This document shows, piece after piece, positions 1 through 10,853 of a stretch of 64,000 bases of DNA; the first letter of the stretch is position 1; each line of letters opens with the position of its first letter. The notes under the pieces are model-generated. The model was given only the letters and a program-made list of their open reading frames with translations. It did no database searches and was not told the DNA's origin. Both the position numbers and the translations under genes were made by a program. The stretch is taken from the NCBI RefSeq assembly GCF_030814015.1, contig NZ_JAUSUL010000002.1, positions 1,302,001 to 1,366,000 of the forward strand. Reading direction: 5' to 3'. This DNA is from Amorphus orientalis (GTDB lineage Bacteria; Pseudomonadota; Alphaproteobacteria; Rhizobiales; Amorphaceae).

Positions 1-117
1 AGCCATGAAAATTCGGACGCCCCAGCCACCATCCTTGGTGCTGCGAATCAAGGCCGGGCGCAACCGTATTCTCACGATTTTTCCCGGAAATCCGACACTC
101 TTGAGGCCCGAGCGCAC

Positions 118-148
118 AAAAAAACGCCCGCGGACTCATCCGCGGGCG
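118..148 (-). terminator. Rho-independent terminator of lon
   Basis: Read on the minus strand, a perfect 10-bp stem (CGCCCGCGGA with its complement, loop of 4) is followed by seven T. It lies about 65 bases past the lon stop codon. Nothing recognisable is left in the 117 bases beyond it. Confidence 0.9.
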
Positions 149-213
149 CTTGATCTCCGGACATTGACGGTACAACCGGCCGATTCGGGCCGGCTCCACC
201 GCGTCCGCGCGAC

Positions 214-2649
214 TCAGTGAGCGCGCATGGTGGCGCCGTCGTCGTCCGGCACCGCGACCGGATCGTTGGCGTGCGCTGCCTCGTCCCACTCGATCGGCTC
301 CGGCTGACGCACCAGCGCCTTGGCGAGGACCTCGTCCATCCGCGAGACCGGAACGATCTCGAGCTGGTTCTTCACCGTGTCCGGAATGTCGGCCAGATCC
401 TTGGCGTTCTCTTCCGGGATGATCACGGTCTTGATCCCGCCCCTGAGGGCGGCCAGCAGCTTCTCCTTGAGACCGCCGATCGGCAGCACCCTGCCGCGGA
501 GCGTGATCTCGCCGGTCATGGCCACGTCGCGCTTCACGGCGATCCCGGTCATGATGGAGATGACAGCCGTGGCCATCGCGATGCCCGCCGACGGACCATC
601 CTTCGGCGTCGCGCCTTCCGGCACGTGCACGTGGATGTCCTTCTTGTCGAACATCGGCGGCTCGATGCCGAAGTCGACCGCCCGGGAGCGGACGTAGGAC
701 GCGGCGGCGGAGATGGACTCCTTCATCACGTCGCGAAGGTTGCCGGTGACCGTCATCTTGCCCTTGCCGGGCATCATGGCGCCTTCGATCGTCAGCAGTT
801 CGCCACCGACCTCCGTCCACGCCAGACCGGTCGACACACCGACGGAATCCTCCAGTTCTGCCTGGCCGTAGCGATAGCGCGGCACGCCCAGATAGTCCTC
901 GAGGGTCTCGTCGGTGACGGTCACCGAGGTCTTCTCCCCGTTGGCCATCACCAGTTCCTTGACGGCCTTACGGGCCACCGTCGCCAGCTCCCGCTCGAGA
1001 TTGCGGACGCCGGCTTCCCGAGTGTACCGGCGGATCGTCGTGCGCATCGCCTCGTCGTCGATCGAAAACTCGCCGTCCTTTAGGCCGTGGTCGCGGATCG
1101 CCTTCGGCAGAAGATGCCGCTTGGCGATCTCCACCTTCTCGTCCTCGGTGTAGCCGGCGATCCGGATGATCTCCATCCGGTCCATCAGCGGCCCCGGGAT
1201 GTTGAGGGTGTTGGCCGTGGTGATGAACATCACGTCCGACAGGTCGTACTCGACCTCCAGATAGTGGTCCATGAACGTCGAGTTCTGCTCGGGATCCAGC
1301 ACCTCCAGAAGCGCCGACGACGGATCGCCGCGGAAGTCCATGCCCATCTTGTCGATCTCGTCGAGCAGGAAGAGCGGGTTGGACTTCTTGGCCTTCTTCA
1401 TCGACTGGATGACCTTGCCGGGCATCGAGCCGATATAGGTCCGGCGATGACCGCGGATCTCCGACTCGTCGCGAACGCCGCCGAGCGACATGCGCACGAA
1501 CTCACGTCCGGTCGCCTTGGCGATCGACTTGCCGAGCGAGGTCTTGCCGACGCCGGGCGGACCCACCAGGCACAGGATCGGACCCTTCAGCTTGTTGGCC
1601 CGGCTCTGCACGGCGAGATACTCGACGATCCGCTCCTTGACCTTCTCCAGGCCGTAGTGATCCGTCTCCAGAACCTCCTCGGCGTGCCTCAGGTCGTGCT
1701 TCACCCGCGAGCGCTTCTTCCACGGAAGGCCCAGCAGCCAGTCCAGATAGTTGCGGATGACCGTCGCCTCGGCCGACATCGGGCTCATCTGGCGCAGCTT
1801 CTTCAGCTCGCCATTGGCCTTCTCGCGGGCTTCCTTGGACAGCTTGGTCTTCTTGATCCGCTCGTCCAGCTCGGCCAGCTCGTCCTTGCCGTCCTCGCCG
1901 TCGCCCAGCTCCTTCTGGATCGCCCGCATCTGCTCGTTCAGGTAATACTCGCGCTGCGTCTTCTCCATCTGACGCTTGACCCGCGAGCGGATCCGCTTCT
2001 CCACCTGAAGCACGGAGATCTCGCTCTCCATCAGGCCGAGCACCTTTTCCAGGCGGTCGCTGACCGAGGAGATTCCCAGGATCTCCTGCTTCTCCGGGAT
2101 CTTCACGGCGAGATGCGAGGCCACCGTGTCGGCGAGCTTGGCATAGTCCTCGATCTGAGAGACCGCGCCGATCACCTCCGGTGAAACCTTCTTGTTCAGC
2201 TTCACATAGTTCTCGAACTCGCTGACGACCGAGCGCGCGAGCGCCTGCGCCTCGACCGCATCGGGGATCTCCTCCTCGATCAGCTCGGCTTCGGCCTCGA
2301 AGTAGCCTTCGCTGTCGTTGAAGCCGGAAATCCGCGCACGGGCGTTGCCCTCCACCAGAACCTTCACGGTTCCGTCGGGCAGCTTCAGCAGCTGAAGCAC
2401 CGTCGCCAGAGTGCCGACGTCGAAGATCGCGCTCGGCTCCGGATCGTCGTCACCGGCTTCCTTCTGGGTGGCGAGCAGGATCTGGTTGTCGTTCCGCATC
2501 ACCTCTTCGAGCGCGCGGATCGACTTTTCCCGTCCCACGAACAAGGGCACGATCATGTGGGGGAACACGACGATGTCGCGAAGTGGCAACACCGGATAGA
2601 CCTGATCCGTGTCCCCGCGCCGTGTATCCTGATTTTCCATGCTGCTCAT
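214..2649 (-). CDS. lon: Lon endopeptidase La, ATP-dependent serine protease
   Basis: Cytoplasmic AAA+ protease that degrades misfolded and regulatory proteins. The 811-residue product has the full Lon layout: N-terminal substrate domain (roughly 15-210), a central AAA+ module with Walker [10 protein letters not shown] near residue 361 and Walker [10 protein letters not shown], and a C-terminal protease domain with the Ser-Lys dyad (DGPSAG with Ser near 687, GGLKEK near 730). Length is typical of the family. The start MSSMEN follows a GAAAGGA ribosome site; a second ATG three codons downstream is possible. It is the last gene of tig-clpP-clpX-lon, all on one strand, an order common in alphaproteobacteria, but a 400-base gap suggests it has its own promoter. 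Confidence 0.98.
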   Translation of the reverse strand: MSSMENQDTRRGDTDQVYPVLPLRDIVVFPHMIVPLFVGREKSIRALEEVMRNDNQILLATQKEAGDDDPEPSAIFDVGTLATVLQLLKLPDGTVKVLVEGNARARISGFNDSEGYFEAEAELIEEEIPDAVEAQALARSVVSEFENYVKLNKKVSPEVIGAVSQIEDYAKLADTVASHLAVKIPEKQEILGISSVSDRLEKVLGLMESEISVLQVEKRIRSRVKRQMEKTQREYYLNEQMRAIQKELGDGEDGKDELAELDERIKKTKLSKEAREKANGELKKLRQMSPMSAEATVIRNYLDWLLGLPWKKRSRVKHDLRHAEEVLETDHYGLEKVKERIVEYLAVQSRANKLKGPILCLVGPPGVGKTSLGKSIAKATGREFVRMSLGGVRDESEIRGHRRTYIGSMPGKVIQSMKKAKKSNPLFLLDEIDKMGMDFRGDPSSALLEVLDPEQNSTFMDHYLEVEYDLSDVMFITTANTLNIPGPLMDRMEIIRIAGYTEDEKVEIAKRHLLPKAIRDHGLKDGEFSIDDEAMRTTIRRYTREAGVRNLERELATVARKAVKELVMANGEKTSVTVTDETLEDYLGVPRYRYGQAELEDSVGVSTGLAWTEVGGELLTIEGAMMPGKGKMTVTGNLRDVMKESISAAASYVRSRAVDFGIEPPMFDKKDIHVHVPEGATPKDGPSAGIAMATAVISIMTGIAVKRDVAMTGEITLRGRVLPIGGLKEKLLAALRGGIKTVIIPEENAKDLADIPDTVKNQLEIVPVSRMDEVLAKALVRQPEPIEWDEAAHANDPVAVPDDDGATMRAH

Positions 2650-3050
2650 GCATCCGTCCTTTCACAGAGCGGACGGCAGGGGTGGAGGCACGCCCGACCG
2701 CCGCTCTAGCCATTTTCCATCGACCGAGAGCTGGAACCAGAAAGAGGGTCTGATTGCAGGTCGATCCCGGAGACGAACTCGCCACTTCGATAACAATGCA
2801 CGAGTCGCGCCACCGGATCTGCGGCATTCTCGACGGGGACGCTTTCCTGTGGATCGCTCCCGACACTCTCAGTCGGATGGCACCCGAATTCGGCATGCCG
2901 TCCGCCCGACGCCGCAGGCTTTATCGAATAGGTGGACAACCCGGTTAGGTGTTTCAAGTCGCAGCCGGAAACGGGTCCTCGCCGGGTTTGCCCCGGAACG
3001 CAAACAGGCCGCGAAATGCGGCCTGTTCGAAAACGTCCGATCGTATCCGC
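2650..3050. other. Intergenic region between clpX and lon
   Basis: No convincing gene here; open frames on both strands are short and lack family resemblance. It should hold the lon promoter (minus strand). A CTTGAA box (2953-2958) followed by CCTATTC (2926-2932) resembles an alphaproteobacterial heat-shock promoter, but the 20-base spacing is too long for me to call it. Confidence 0.5.
3003..3027 (-). terminator. Hairpin downstream of clpX, probable terminator
   Basis: Perfect 10-bp inverted repeat (AACAGGCCGC and its complement, loop of 5) 24 bases past the clpX stop. It has only a short T-rich tail on the minus strand, so it may be a weak or factor-assisted terminator. Confidence 0.6.
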
Positions 3051-4319
3051 CTAGGCCGATGTCAACGAGCTCTCGGCCCGGTCGGCATAGATGTAGAGCG
3101 GCCGCGCCTTGCCCTCGACGACCTCCTGGGAGATCACCACCTCGCGCACGCCTTCCAGGCCCGGAAGCTCGTACATGGTGTCGAGCAGGATCTCTTCCAT
3201 GATCGAGCGCAGGCCGCGGGCACCGGTCTTCCGCTCGATGGCCCGCCGCGCGATGGCCGCCAGCGCATCCTCGTGGAAGTTCAGCTCCACGCCCTCCATC
3301 TCGAACAGACGGGCGTACTGCTTGGACAGCGCGTTCTTCGGCTCGCGAAGGATCTGGACCAGGGCCTCCTCGTCGAGATCCTCGAGAGTGGCGATCACCG
3401 GCAGGCGACCCACGAACTCCGGAATGAGACCGAACTTCAGGAGGTCCTCCGGCTCCACCGCGTGGAACAGCTCGCCGGTCTTGCGGTCCTCCGGCGCCAT
3501 CACCTGGGCCCCGAAGCCGATCGACGTGGTCCGGCCGCGATCGGAGATGATCTTCTCCAGGCCCGCGAAGGCGCCGCCGCAGATGAACAGGATGTTGGTC
3601 GTGTCGACCTGGAGGAACTCCTGCTGCGGATGCTTGCGTCCGCCCTGGGGCGGCACGCTGGCGACCGTGCCTTCCATGATCTTCAGAAGCGCCTGCTGCA
3701 CGCCCTCGCCCGACACGTCGCGCGTGATCGACGGGTTGTCGGACTTGCGGCTGATCTTGTCGACCTCGTCGATATAGACGATGCCGCGCTGGGCGCGTTC
3801 GACGTTGTAGTCGGCCGCCTGCAGCAGCTTCAGGATGATGTTCTCGACATCCTCGCCGACATAGCCCGCCTCGGTGAGCGTGGTGGCGTCGGCCATGGTG
3901 AACGGCACGTCGAGGATGCGGGCCAGCGTCTGGGCGAGCAGCGTCTTGCCACAGCCAGTCGGGCCGATCAGAAGGATGTTCGACTTCGACAGCTCGACGT
4001 CGTTGTTCTTCGAGGCGTGGTTCAGCCGCTTGTAGTGGTTGTGGACGGCGACCGACAGCACCTTCTTCGCGCTCGGCTGGCCGATCACGTAGTCGTCGAG
4101 CACCTTCTGGATCTCGGACGGGGTCGGAATTCCGTCACGCGACTTCACCAGCGAGGATTTGTTCTCCTCGCGGATGATGTCCATGCACAGCTCGACGCAT
4201 TCATCGCAGATGAACACGGTCGGCCCTGCGATCAGCTTCCGCACCTCATGCTGGCTCTTGCCGCAGAACGAGCAATAGAGGGTATTCTTGCTGTCGCTGC
4301 TGCCGCTGACCTTGCTCAT
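3051..4319 (-). CDS. clpX: ClpX, ATP-dependent unfoldase subunit of ClpXP
   Basis: Unfolds tagged substrates and feeds them to ClpP in the cytoplasm. The 422-residue protein begins with the four-cysteine zinc-binding domain (YCSFCGK ... [10 protein letters not shown]), which binds substrates and adaptors. The AAA+ core follows, with Walker A GPTGCGKT and Walker B VYIDEVDK. The start MSKVSGSS matches the family; an in-frame ATG nine codons upstream would add an unusual extension. It lies downstream of clpP on the same strand with a gap of about 245 bases. Confidence 0.97.
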   Translation of the reverse strand: MSKVSGSSDSKNTLYCSFCGKSQHEVRKLIAGPTVFICDECVELCMDIIREENKSSLVKSRDGIPTPSEIQKVLDDYVIGQPSAKKVLSVAVHNHYKRLNHASKNNDVELSKSNILLIGPTGCGKTLLAQTLARILDVPFTMADATTLTEAGYVGEDVENIILKLLQAADYNVERAQRGIVYIDEVDKISRKSDNPSITRDVSGEGVQQALLKIMEGTVASVPPQGGRKHPQQEFLQVDTTNILFICGGAFAGLEKIISDRGRTTSIGFGAQVMAPEDRKTGELFHAVEPEDLLKFGLIPEFVGRLPVIATLEDLDEEALVQILREPKNALSKQYARLFEMEGVELNFHEDALAAIARRAIERKTGARGLRSIMEEILLDTMYELPGLEGVREVVISQEVVEGKARPLYIYADRAESSLTSA

Positions 4320-4564
4320 CCAGTACCTCTTCGTGTCCATCAGCACCGCTCACCGAGCGATGCCCCATTTCCCCCCGGTCCCTATCGCACAGCAATCGGG
4401 TGCGAAACTCAACCTGCGGATTCGACCGCACCGTTGTTAGCCATGCAATCACGGTGCCCGTCGGCAAATCAAGCCTGCTCGGGGCTTAGAAATCCTTAAG
4501 AACCGCGGAAACGGGACCTCTTTGCCCGTCGACCGCCCGCAATCCGGCCGGCCGTCCGGCCGTC

Positions 4565-5188
4565 TTACGATTCCAGCGCAGTGCGGCTGGAAATCACCTG
4601 ATCCACCAGCCCGAACTCCTGAGCCTTCTCAGGAGTCATATAGTTATCGCGCTCCAGCGCTTCCTCGATCTCGTCGAGCGCACGACCGGTGTGCTTCACG
4701 TAGATCTGATTGAGCCGCTTCTTCAGAGCCAGGATTTCCTGTGCATGGAGCTCGATGTCCGCGGCCGTCCCGCGGAAGCCGCCGGAGGGCTGATGCACCA
4801 TGATCCGCGCGTTCGGCAGGGAGAATCGCAGGTCCTTGTCGCCGGCAGCAAGCAGGAGAGAGCCCATCGAGGCCGACTGGCCGATGCAAAGCGTGGAGAT
4901 CTTCGGACGGATGAACTGCATGGTGTCGTAGATCGCCAGCCCGGACGTGACGATGCCGCCGGGCGAGTTGATGTAGAGGGCGATCTCCTTGTTCGGATTG
5001 TCCGCCTCCAGATAGAGCAGCTGCGCGCACGCCAGCGCGGCGACGCTGTCTTCGATCGGACCGGTGATGAACACGATGCGCTCCTTGAGGAGCCGCGAGA
5101 AGATGTCGTAGGCGCGCTCGCCCCGATTGGTCTGCTCGACAACCATCGGCACCAGCGTGCTCATGTAGGTATCAATCGGATCTTTCAT
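4565..5188 (-). CDS. clpP: ClpP, ATP-dependent Clp protease proteolytic subunit
   Basis: Barrel-shaped serine protease that degrades polypeptides delivered by ClpX or ClpA. The 207-residue product has the complete catalytic triad: Ser107 in GQSASMG, His132 in MVHQPSGG and Asp181 in ERDNYM, with the same spacings as E. coli ClpP. It sits between tig and clpX on the same strand, so chaperone, protease and unfoldase are encoded together. Confidence 0.98.
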   Translation of the reverse strand: MKDPIDTYMSTLVPMVVEQTNRGERAYDIFSRLLKERIVFITGPIEDSVAALACAQLLYLEADNPNKEIALYINSPGGIVTSGLAIYDTMQFIRPKISTLCIGQSASMGSLLLAAGDKDLRFSLPNARIMVHQPSGGFRGTAADIELHAQEILALKKRLNQIYVKHTGRALDEIEEALERDNYMTPEKAQEFGLVDQVISSRTALES

Positions 5189-5231
5189 GCCAGGTCCCGT
5201 TCAGGGCTAAGCCCAATTCGCATAGTGGCTG

Positions 5232-5252
5232 GGAGCGGCCGGCGGCCGCTCC
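5232..5252 (-). terminator. Hairpin between tig and clpP
   Basis: Perfect 9-bp inverted repeat GGAGCGGCC-GGC-GGCCGCTCC in the 99-base gap between tig and clpP. There is no T run, so it may act as an mRNA-stability or attenuation hairpin rather than a full terminator. Confidence 0.45.
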
Positions 5253-5287
5253 GATCGAACGTCGATGGTTACCGCCCGGCAGCCGCC

Positions 5288-6670
5288 TCAGTGTTCGTGA
5301 TCGTGGTCGTGATCATGATCGTGGTCATGGTCGTGACCGTCCGGATCGGTCATCAGCTCCTCGCGGCTCACCGGCTTCTCGGTGACGGTCACGAGCTCGA
5401 GCAGATAGTCGACCACCTTGTCCTCATATAGGGGCGCACGCAGCGTCGCCATCGCCTCCGGCGTTTTGGTGAAGTACTCGTAGGCCTGCTGCTCCTGGCC
5501 CGGGAACTGGCGCACGCGCTCGATCAGCGCCCGCTGCATCTCCTCGTCGCTCACCTGCACCTCGGCGTTCTCGCCGATGCGGGACAGGAGCAGACCGAGA
5601 CGCACCCGGCGGTCGGCGATCTTGCGATAGTCCTCGCGAACGGCCTCCTCGGTGGTGTCGTCGTCCTCGAAAGACCGGCCGGATCGCTCGCGGTCCTGCT
5701 GCTCCTGCTGCCAGATGGAATCGAACTCGCTCTGAACGAGGCTTTCCGGCACCTCGAACTTGTAGCGTTCATCGAGCTCGTCGAGCAGAGCACGCTTGGC
5801 TTTCTCCCGGCTTGCACCGGCGTAGGCCGTTTCCATGCGCTCCTTCATGGCCTCGCGGAGCTTCTCCAGCGACTCCATACCGAGCCGTTCGGCGAAGGCG
5901 TCGTCCACGACCGCTTCCTGCGGCGTGGTGACCTCGGTCACCTTGACGTCGAAGGTCGCCGACTTGCCGGCGAGCTGTTCGGCCGGATAGTCCTCCGGGA
6001 ACGACAGCGCGATCTCCTTCTCGTCGCCGTCGCTGACGCCGACCAGCTGCTCCTCGAAGCCGGGGATGAAGCGGCCCTCGCCCAGAACGAGTTCGACGTC
6101 ATCGGCCGAACCGCCCTCGAACGGCTCGCCTTCCAGCTTGCCGACGAAGGAGAGCTTCACCTTGTCGCCGTCCGCGGCCGGGGCGCCCTTGGCGTCATAG
6201 GCCTTGTTGTGCTCGGCGAGGTGCTTGAGCTCCTTCTCGATCTCGTCCTCGGTCACCTCGGCGACCGGCTTCTCGATCTCGATCTTCTCGAACCCGCCGA
6301 GTTCGATCTCCGGAAGGATTTCGTAGGAGACCTTCACCGCCAGATCCGCCTGGCCTTCGACGATGCCTTCCATGGTCGTGCCTTCCATCAGGTCGACCTG
6401 GGGCTGGGTGGCGGGACGCTCTTCCCGCTCCTGCATCGCCTGCTGGACGGATTCGTTGAGAACCTCGCCGACGATCTCGCTCATGGCGCGCTTGCCGTAC
6501 ATCTTCTTCAGATGAGCCAGCGGCACCTTGCCCGGGCGGAAGCCGTTGAGCTTCACGTTGTCCTTCATGTCGGACAGATACCGGTCGAGCCGCTCGTCGA
6601 GCGTGGTTGCCGGTACGATGACCTCGAGCTCGCGCTTGAGTCCATCGGAGAGCGTCTCTTTGACCTGCAT
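5288..6670 (-). CDS. tig: Trigger factor, ribosome-associated chaperone
   Basis: Peptidyl-prolyl isomerase and chaperone that meets nascent chains at the ribosomal exit tunnel. The 460-residue protein has an N-terminal ribosome-binding domain (signature GFRPGKVP near residues 43-50), an FKBP-type isomerase domain (about 160-245, starting near DGDKVKLSFVGKLEG) and a helical C-terminal chaperone domain. The last 15 or so residues are an alternating His-Asp tail, an extra the E. coli protein lacks; it may bind metal. First gene of the tig-clpP-clpX-lon block. Confidence 0.97.
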   Translation of the reverse strand: MQVKETLSDGLKRELEVIVPATTLDERLDRYLSDMKDNVKLNGFRPGKVPLAHLKKMYGKRAMSEIVGEVLNESVQQAMQEREERPATQPQVDLMEGTTMEGIVEGQADLAVKVSYEILPEIELGGFEKIEIEKPVAEVTEDEIEKELKHLAEHNKAYDAKGAPAADGDKVKLSFVGKLEGEPFEGGSADDVELVLGEGRFIPGFEEQLVGVSDGDEKEIALSFPEDYPAEQLAGKSATFDVKVTEVTTPQEAVVDDAFAERLGMESLEKLREAMKERMETAYAGASREKAKRALLDELDERYKFEVPESLVQSEFDSIWQQEQQDRERSGRSFEDDDTTEEAVREDYRKIADRRVRLGLLLSRIGENAEVQVSDEEMQRALIERVRQFPGQEQQAYEYFTKTPEAMATLRAPLYEDKVVDYLLELVTVTEKPVSREELMTDPDGHDHDHDHDHDHDHEH

Positions 6671-6802
6671 GCTGTTCTTCTTCGCTAGGAGCTATCAAAA
6701 TGTCGGGTTAAGCGGCGTTCGCAGCGGACATGTGCGCGCAAACAGTGGCGGTGACATAAGAGATGCCCAAGCGCTTTTGCAAGGGCAGCCGCCCAAATGA
6801 GG

Positions 6803-6887
6803 TGGTGCGGGCGGAGGGATTTGAACCCCCACGGCTTGCGCCACCAGGACCTAAACCTGGCGTGTCTACCAATTCCACCACGCCCGC
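6803..6887 (-). tRNA. tRNA-Leu(UAG)
   Basis: An 85-base cloverleaf with encoded CCA. The acceptor stem GCGGGCG pairs with CGCCCGC, the anticodon arm is CCAGG-TTTAGGT-CCTGG with anticodon TAG, and the T arm contains GGTTCAAATCC. The long variable arm fits a class II leucine tRNA. It lies upstream of tig. Confidence 0.97.
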
Positions 6888-7113
6888 GCGGCTCGTTACT
6901 CGCGCACATCCACGCCAGCTTCGGTCGCTTCTCGCACAGAAATTACGCCGTGGCGACACTGTTCTCGCGCAATTTCCGAAGGCGCTGGGCAGTCGCAGAT
7001 CTCCGGAATGATGCCTGTGGACGGAACAAGCTCCGAGCAAGCTTGTCGGAACAGAACTCCGGCTGGCTGCGCAACCGGACGCTGCAGTCTCCTTGCGCCA
7101 CGAGAGAGAAAAA

Positions 7114-8790
7114 ATGAAACTCAAGATCACCCAGCAACTGCTGGCCGTTTTCTGCCTCCTGACGATCGTTTCGATTGGCGGCGGCGGCATCATCTTCGCC
7201 ACCAACAACTCCCTTTCGCGGAACGTCGACTGGACGATCCACACCTACGAGGTGCTGGACAAGGCGGACACGATCCTGGAAAGCATGATCAATCAGGAGA
7301 CCGGACTGCGCGGATATCTGGTGACCGCCAACGAGGCGAGCCTCGATCCCTACAAGGCCGGCATCACGGAGTTTCAGACCGCGCTTGCGGACGCGAAGGA
7401 CCTGACCAGCGACAATCCGGCCCAGCAGCAGCGCCTGGCCAAGATCGAGACCGGGGCGCAGAGCTGGCGCGAGGACATCGCCGAGACCGCGATCTCCCTG
7501 ATGTCCAATCCGGCCACGCAGGAGGCTGCGCGCGACATCGAGCGCGAGGGCCGCGGCAAGGCATATTTCGACGCGCTCCGCGCGGACATCGCGGCCTTCG
7601 CCTCGGAGGAGCAGTCGCTTCTGTCGGTTCGTCAGGAGCGACGAGATGCCATGCAGCAGCGGATCGTGTTGGTGCTCCTCGGCTCGATCCTGGTGACCCT
7701 TCTGGTGACGATCGCCTCTGGCCTCTTCGTCAACCGCCGCATCGCACGGCCGCTGCGCCGGAGCACCGAGACCATGAACGCGCTGCGCCAGGGGAACTAT
7801 GACGTGGCGATCGGAAACACGGATCGCAGCGACGAAATCGGCGAGATGAACGACGCCCTCGTCCAGTTCCGCGACGAGTTGGTCGAGGCAGTCGAGCTGC
7901 GCAAGCGGCAGGAAGCCGAGCGGGAAGCCGTGGCCGCGTCCACCCGCAACCGTGCCGAACTCGCAGAACGCTTCGCCGGCCGCATGCAGAATTTCGTCTC
8001 CACCTTCGGAGAATCCTCCACGAGCGTCGCAGACGCCGCGCGCAGCCTCTCGGTCGCGGCGGAAGAGACCACGCGCCAGGCCAGCGCCGTGGCGGGAGCT
8101 GCCGAATCGGCCGCCTCGAACGTTCAGACGGCCGCTGCCGGAACCGAGGAGCTTTCCGCATCGATCATGGCGATCTCCGAACAGGTTGCGTCTGCCAACC
8201 ATGTCGCCGAGGAGGCGGTGAAGGGTGCGGAGCAGAGTTCCAGCTACATCCAGAACCTCGCGGACGCGGCGCAGCAGATCGGTGAAGTCGTGGACCTGAT
8301 CACCAACATCGCCTCGCAGACGAACCTCCTTGCGCTGAACGCCACGATCGAAGCCGCCCGCGCCGGTGAATCGGGCAAGGGGTTTGCCGTGGTCGCCGCC
8401 GAGGTCAAAGGCCTTGCGGAGCAGACGACGAAGGCGACCGACGAGATCAGCCACAAGATCGGCGAGATCCAGTCCGCAACGACCACGACGGTCGGCCACA
8501 TGCAGACGATCATCCAGACGATCGTGTCGATCCAGGAATACTCCAAAGCCATCGCGGATGCCGTCGACCAGCAAAGGGCGGCAACCGGAGAGATCGCCTC
8601 CAATACCCAGCTGGCAGCCTCCAGCACCACAGAGGTCACCAACAACATCTTCGGCGTCGGCGAAGCGGCGGAGATGACCGGCAAATCCTCTGTCGACCTG
8701 CTCCGTCTCTCGGATCATGTCGCGGGGCAGTCGGAGGATCTCCGCACCGAGGTCGACAGCTTCATCACCTCGCTGCGAAAGGCCTCGTAA
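7114..8790 (+). CDS. Methyl-accepting chemotaxis protein with CHASE3 sensor domain
   Basis: Inner-membrane chemoreceptor signalling to CheA/CheW. The 558-residue protein has a TM segment near 9-29, then an extracytoplasmic domain containing the CHASE3 signature [11 protein letters not shown] second TM follows near 184-206, then a HAMP linker and a cytoplasmic signalling domain with the conserved hairpin tip ([17 protein letters not shown], near 404-420). No CheR-binding pentapeptide is visible; the protein ends LRKAS. I chose the ATG at 7114 because GAGAGAG stands just upstream, over an in-frame TTG at 7093. Ligand unknown. Monocistronic, with a terminator after it. Confidence 0.93.
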   Translation: MKLKITQQLLAVFCLLTIVSIGGGGIIFATNNSLSRNVDWTIHTYEVLDKADTILESMINQETGLRGYLVTANEASLDPYKAGITEFQTALADAKDLTSDNPAQQQRLAKIETGAQSWREDIAETAISLMSNPATQEAARDIEREGRGKAYFDALRADIAAFASEEQSLLSVRQERRDAMQQRIVLVLLGSILVTLLVTIASGLFVNRRIARPLRRSTETMNALRQGNYDVAIGNTDRSDEIGEMNDALVQFRDELVEAVELRKRQEAEREAVAASTRNRAELAERFAGRMQNFVSTFGESSTSVADAARSLSVAAEETTRQASAVAGAAESAASNVQTAAAGTEELSASIMAISEQVASANHVAEEAVKGAEQSSSYIQNLADAAQQIGEVVDLITNIASQTNLLALNATIEAARAGESGKGFAVVAAEVKGLAEQTTKATDEISHKIGEIQSATTTTVGHMQTIIQTIVSIQEYSKAIADAVDQQRAATGEIASNTQLAASSTTEVTNNIFGVGEAAEMTGKSSVDLLRLSDHVAGQSEDLRTEVDSFITSLRKAS

Positions 8791-9225
8791 GAGCTGGGAG
8801 GTCATCGCCGGTGAGCGGACGAATGCGCCCCCTCACCATTGCCTGATACCGGGCCGCATCGCGCATTGGCGCGTGCGGCCCTTGTTTTTTTCACCTGCCC
8901 CGCCGCCGACCGGCCAATGTGCGCATGGTCTGGTCCGCCGCGCGACGCACAGCGCCTCTCCCTGCATTCAGACCGCCATCGCGGCGCCGAGACCACGGCC
9001 CGATCGCACCGGAACTTTCGCTTCCGGCAATGCCACCGGGGTTTCGCGACAAGGGGTTCTCAACCCACGGAACCGGCTGGCAGAGGCCGCCCCAGTGCGC
9101 CGACGGAGGTCTCCGGCCCGCTCGCCTCTCCACCTTTTTCAATCACGGCCCTTGCCCTTCCGAAACGGGTCGGGTCAAGAACGCGCGTTCGAGGTCCGCA
9201 CCGGGACTGAAATCAGGCGGCGTAA
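8791..9225. other. Intergenic region between chemoreceptor and membrane protein genes
   Basis: Apart from the chemoreceptor terminator, I see no gene or RNA. Open frames here overlap each other and end in arginine/proline-rich shadows. The promoter of the gene starting at 9226 is presumably in the last 200 bases. Confidence 0.5.
8851..8891 (+). terminator. Rho-independent terminator of the chemoreceptor gene
   Basis: GGGCCGCA-T-CGCGC pairs with GCGCG-TGCGGCCC (one bulged T, loop ATTG), followed by TTGTTTTTTT. It lies 60 bases past the stop codon. Confidence 0.9.
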
Positions 9226-10833
9226 ATGATTGGAAAGAGAATTCTGCACGACGCGAGAGTTCATGCGGTCGCCGTCGTGGTGCTGCTCGGTTGCCTCGCC
9301 GCGGTCTATTCGCTGACATCCCGGCCCAGCACGCCCGACTATCCTTTCGGCTGCGACCCGTTCGGCTACGCCCGCCAGCAGCAGCTGTTCCGGACCGACG
9401 GCCTGGTCGATGGCCTGGACACAAGGGTCAAAGCCCCGGAGGCCGGGTTCCTGATCGAGACTGCGAAGCAAGCGGGCCTGACACCGAAGCAGTTCGGCGA
9501 AATGATCGCCCCCCACTGCCACCACTACGAAGCCGGTACGGACAGCGTCATTCTGCAGTATCCGCCGGGCACCGGGTTTCTCCTCTCCCTGCTTCCGGCT
9601 GAACGCGAAGTTCAGGCTCTTCATGTCCTTTCGCTGTTCTTGCTGGTCGGCGTCTTCGGTGTCTTTGCCGTCGTTGGCCTGCCGATGATGTGGACGAGCG
9701 GCCTGGTTATCGCAGGCCTCGTTCCGATCGCGATGGCGCTGTCCAACTCCGCACTGATGGTCAGCGCGTCCATGCCGCCAACCATCGGTTTCGTGGCCCT
9801 CTTCACCGCGGTTCTGCTTTGGGCGACCCGTGTGCCGGACCGTCCGTCCTGGTGGGGAGGCGCGCTCATTGGCCTGGCGGCGGGCGTCCTGATCGACATT
9901 CGGGTGGCCAGCGTCTTCATCGTCCTGGGGATGGCGGCCTACATCGTGGTCGCAATGGGCACCTTGTCGCCCGGTGGTTTGGCGCGCCGGCTCCCGTTCG
10001 TGCTCGCCGGGCTCGCCGCATTCGCGGTTGCCGTCCTCCCCCATCTTGCAGCCAACGCGATCAATGCCGGGTCGCCGCTGGTCTCAACCTATGGCGACGC
10101 CGATTCCGCCGGACCGAATCTCAGCACGGCGCTGATCGCCCGCAACCTGCACTACTATTTCCTGGAGACGCCTGCCTGGCCCATCGCCTGGGCTGCTGTC
10201 GCAGCAATCCTGGCGGCGACAGCCATGGCGCTGTGGGGACCCGCCCACAGCAGACGCCGATCTGCAGCCGCGGCGATCGGCGGGGCACTGTCCTTCGGCG
10301 TATCGGTGGCGTTCTTCGCGACCCATCAGATCGCCGCATCACCCTATCTGATACCGACGGCGGCGTTCTGCGTGAGCATCTGTGTCTTCGCGCTCGCCCA
10401 ATCGGCGGCGGCATCCACCCCTGACCGCTTCACGCTTCGGGCCGCCGGTGTCGTGACCGCGTTCACGGCAGCGCTTGCCATCGGCCAGACCGTCCAGTTG
10501 GAGCGCCATTCGTACTCGGTCGACGCTCCAGCCGCCCTGCTTGCGCCCGAGGCGGTCGTCTGGGCCGACATGACCAGCGGCACGATCTATTTCTACACCG
10601 GAAAATATGCCGCCAAGGTCATCTTCACCGGGGAATGCGAGCAGAACAGGCTGATACAGGCAGTCGCCGACACCGGACGGCAACAGTTCATTGTCGTCGA
10701 CAGCGACTCCATGCAGCGCCTCGTCGACCGGCTCGGAGCATCCACCCGTCTCGAAGAGGCGGGAACCCTGCGGGCACGCGAGGAGCGGGCAATCTATCGG
10801 CTGCCGCCCGACGCCTCCCTTCCCTCCTGCTAG
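9226..10833 (+). CDS. Multi-pass inner-membrane protein of unknown function
   Basis: I do not recognise a family with certainty. The 535-residue product has an N-terminal TM segment (about 12-30), a soluble loop of roughly 100 residues rich in conserved-looking motifs (CDPFGY, PHCHHYEAG, LQYPPGTGF), then about eight to ten hydrophobic helices and a C-terminal soluble tail. An early periplasmic loop followed by many helices recalls GT-C glycosyltransferases (ArnT/PMT-like), and YPPGTG resembles a loop seen in such proteins, but no DD/DE motif is evident. A single-gene unit convergent with nnr. Confidence 0.75.
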   Translation: MIGKRILHDARVHAVAVVVLLGCLAAVYSLTSRPSTPDYPFGCDPFGYARQQQLFRTDGLVDGLDTRVKAPEAGFLIETAKQAGLTPKQFGEMIAPHCHHYEAGTDSVILQYPPGTGFLLSLLPAEREVQALHVLSLFLLVGVFGVFAVVGLPMMWTSGLVIAGLVPIAMALSNSALMVSASMPPTIGFVALFTAVLLWATRVPDRPSWWGGALIGLAAGVLIDIRVASVFIVLGMAAYIVVAMGTLSPGGLARRLPFVLAGLAAFAVAVLPHLAANAINAGSPLVSTYGDADSAGPNLSTALIARNLHYYFLETPAWPIAWAAVAAILAATAMALWGPAHSRRRSAAAAIGGALSFGVSVAFFATHQIAASPYLIPTAAFCVSICVFALAQSAAASTPDRFTLRAAGVVTAFTAALAIGQTVQLERHSYSVDAPAALLAPEAVVWADMTSGTIYFYTGKYAAKVIFTGECEQNRLIQAVADTGRQQFIVVDSDSMQRLVDRLGASTRLEEAGTLRAREERAIYRLPPDASLPSC

Positions 10834-10853
10834 CGACGTTTCCGCTCGGATGA

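Noticed and set aside
2926-2958. Heat-shock (sigma-32) promoter of lon
   Set aside because: CTTGAA and CCTATTC boxes are present but 20 bases apart, and the leader would be about 270 bases; too weak to annotate.
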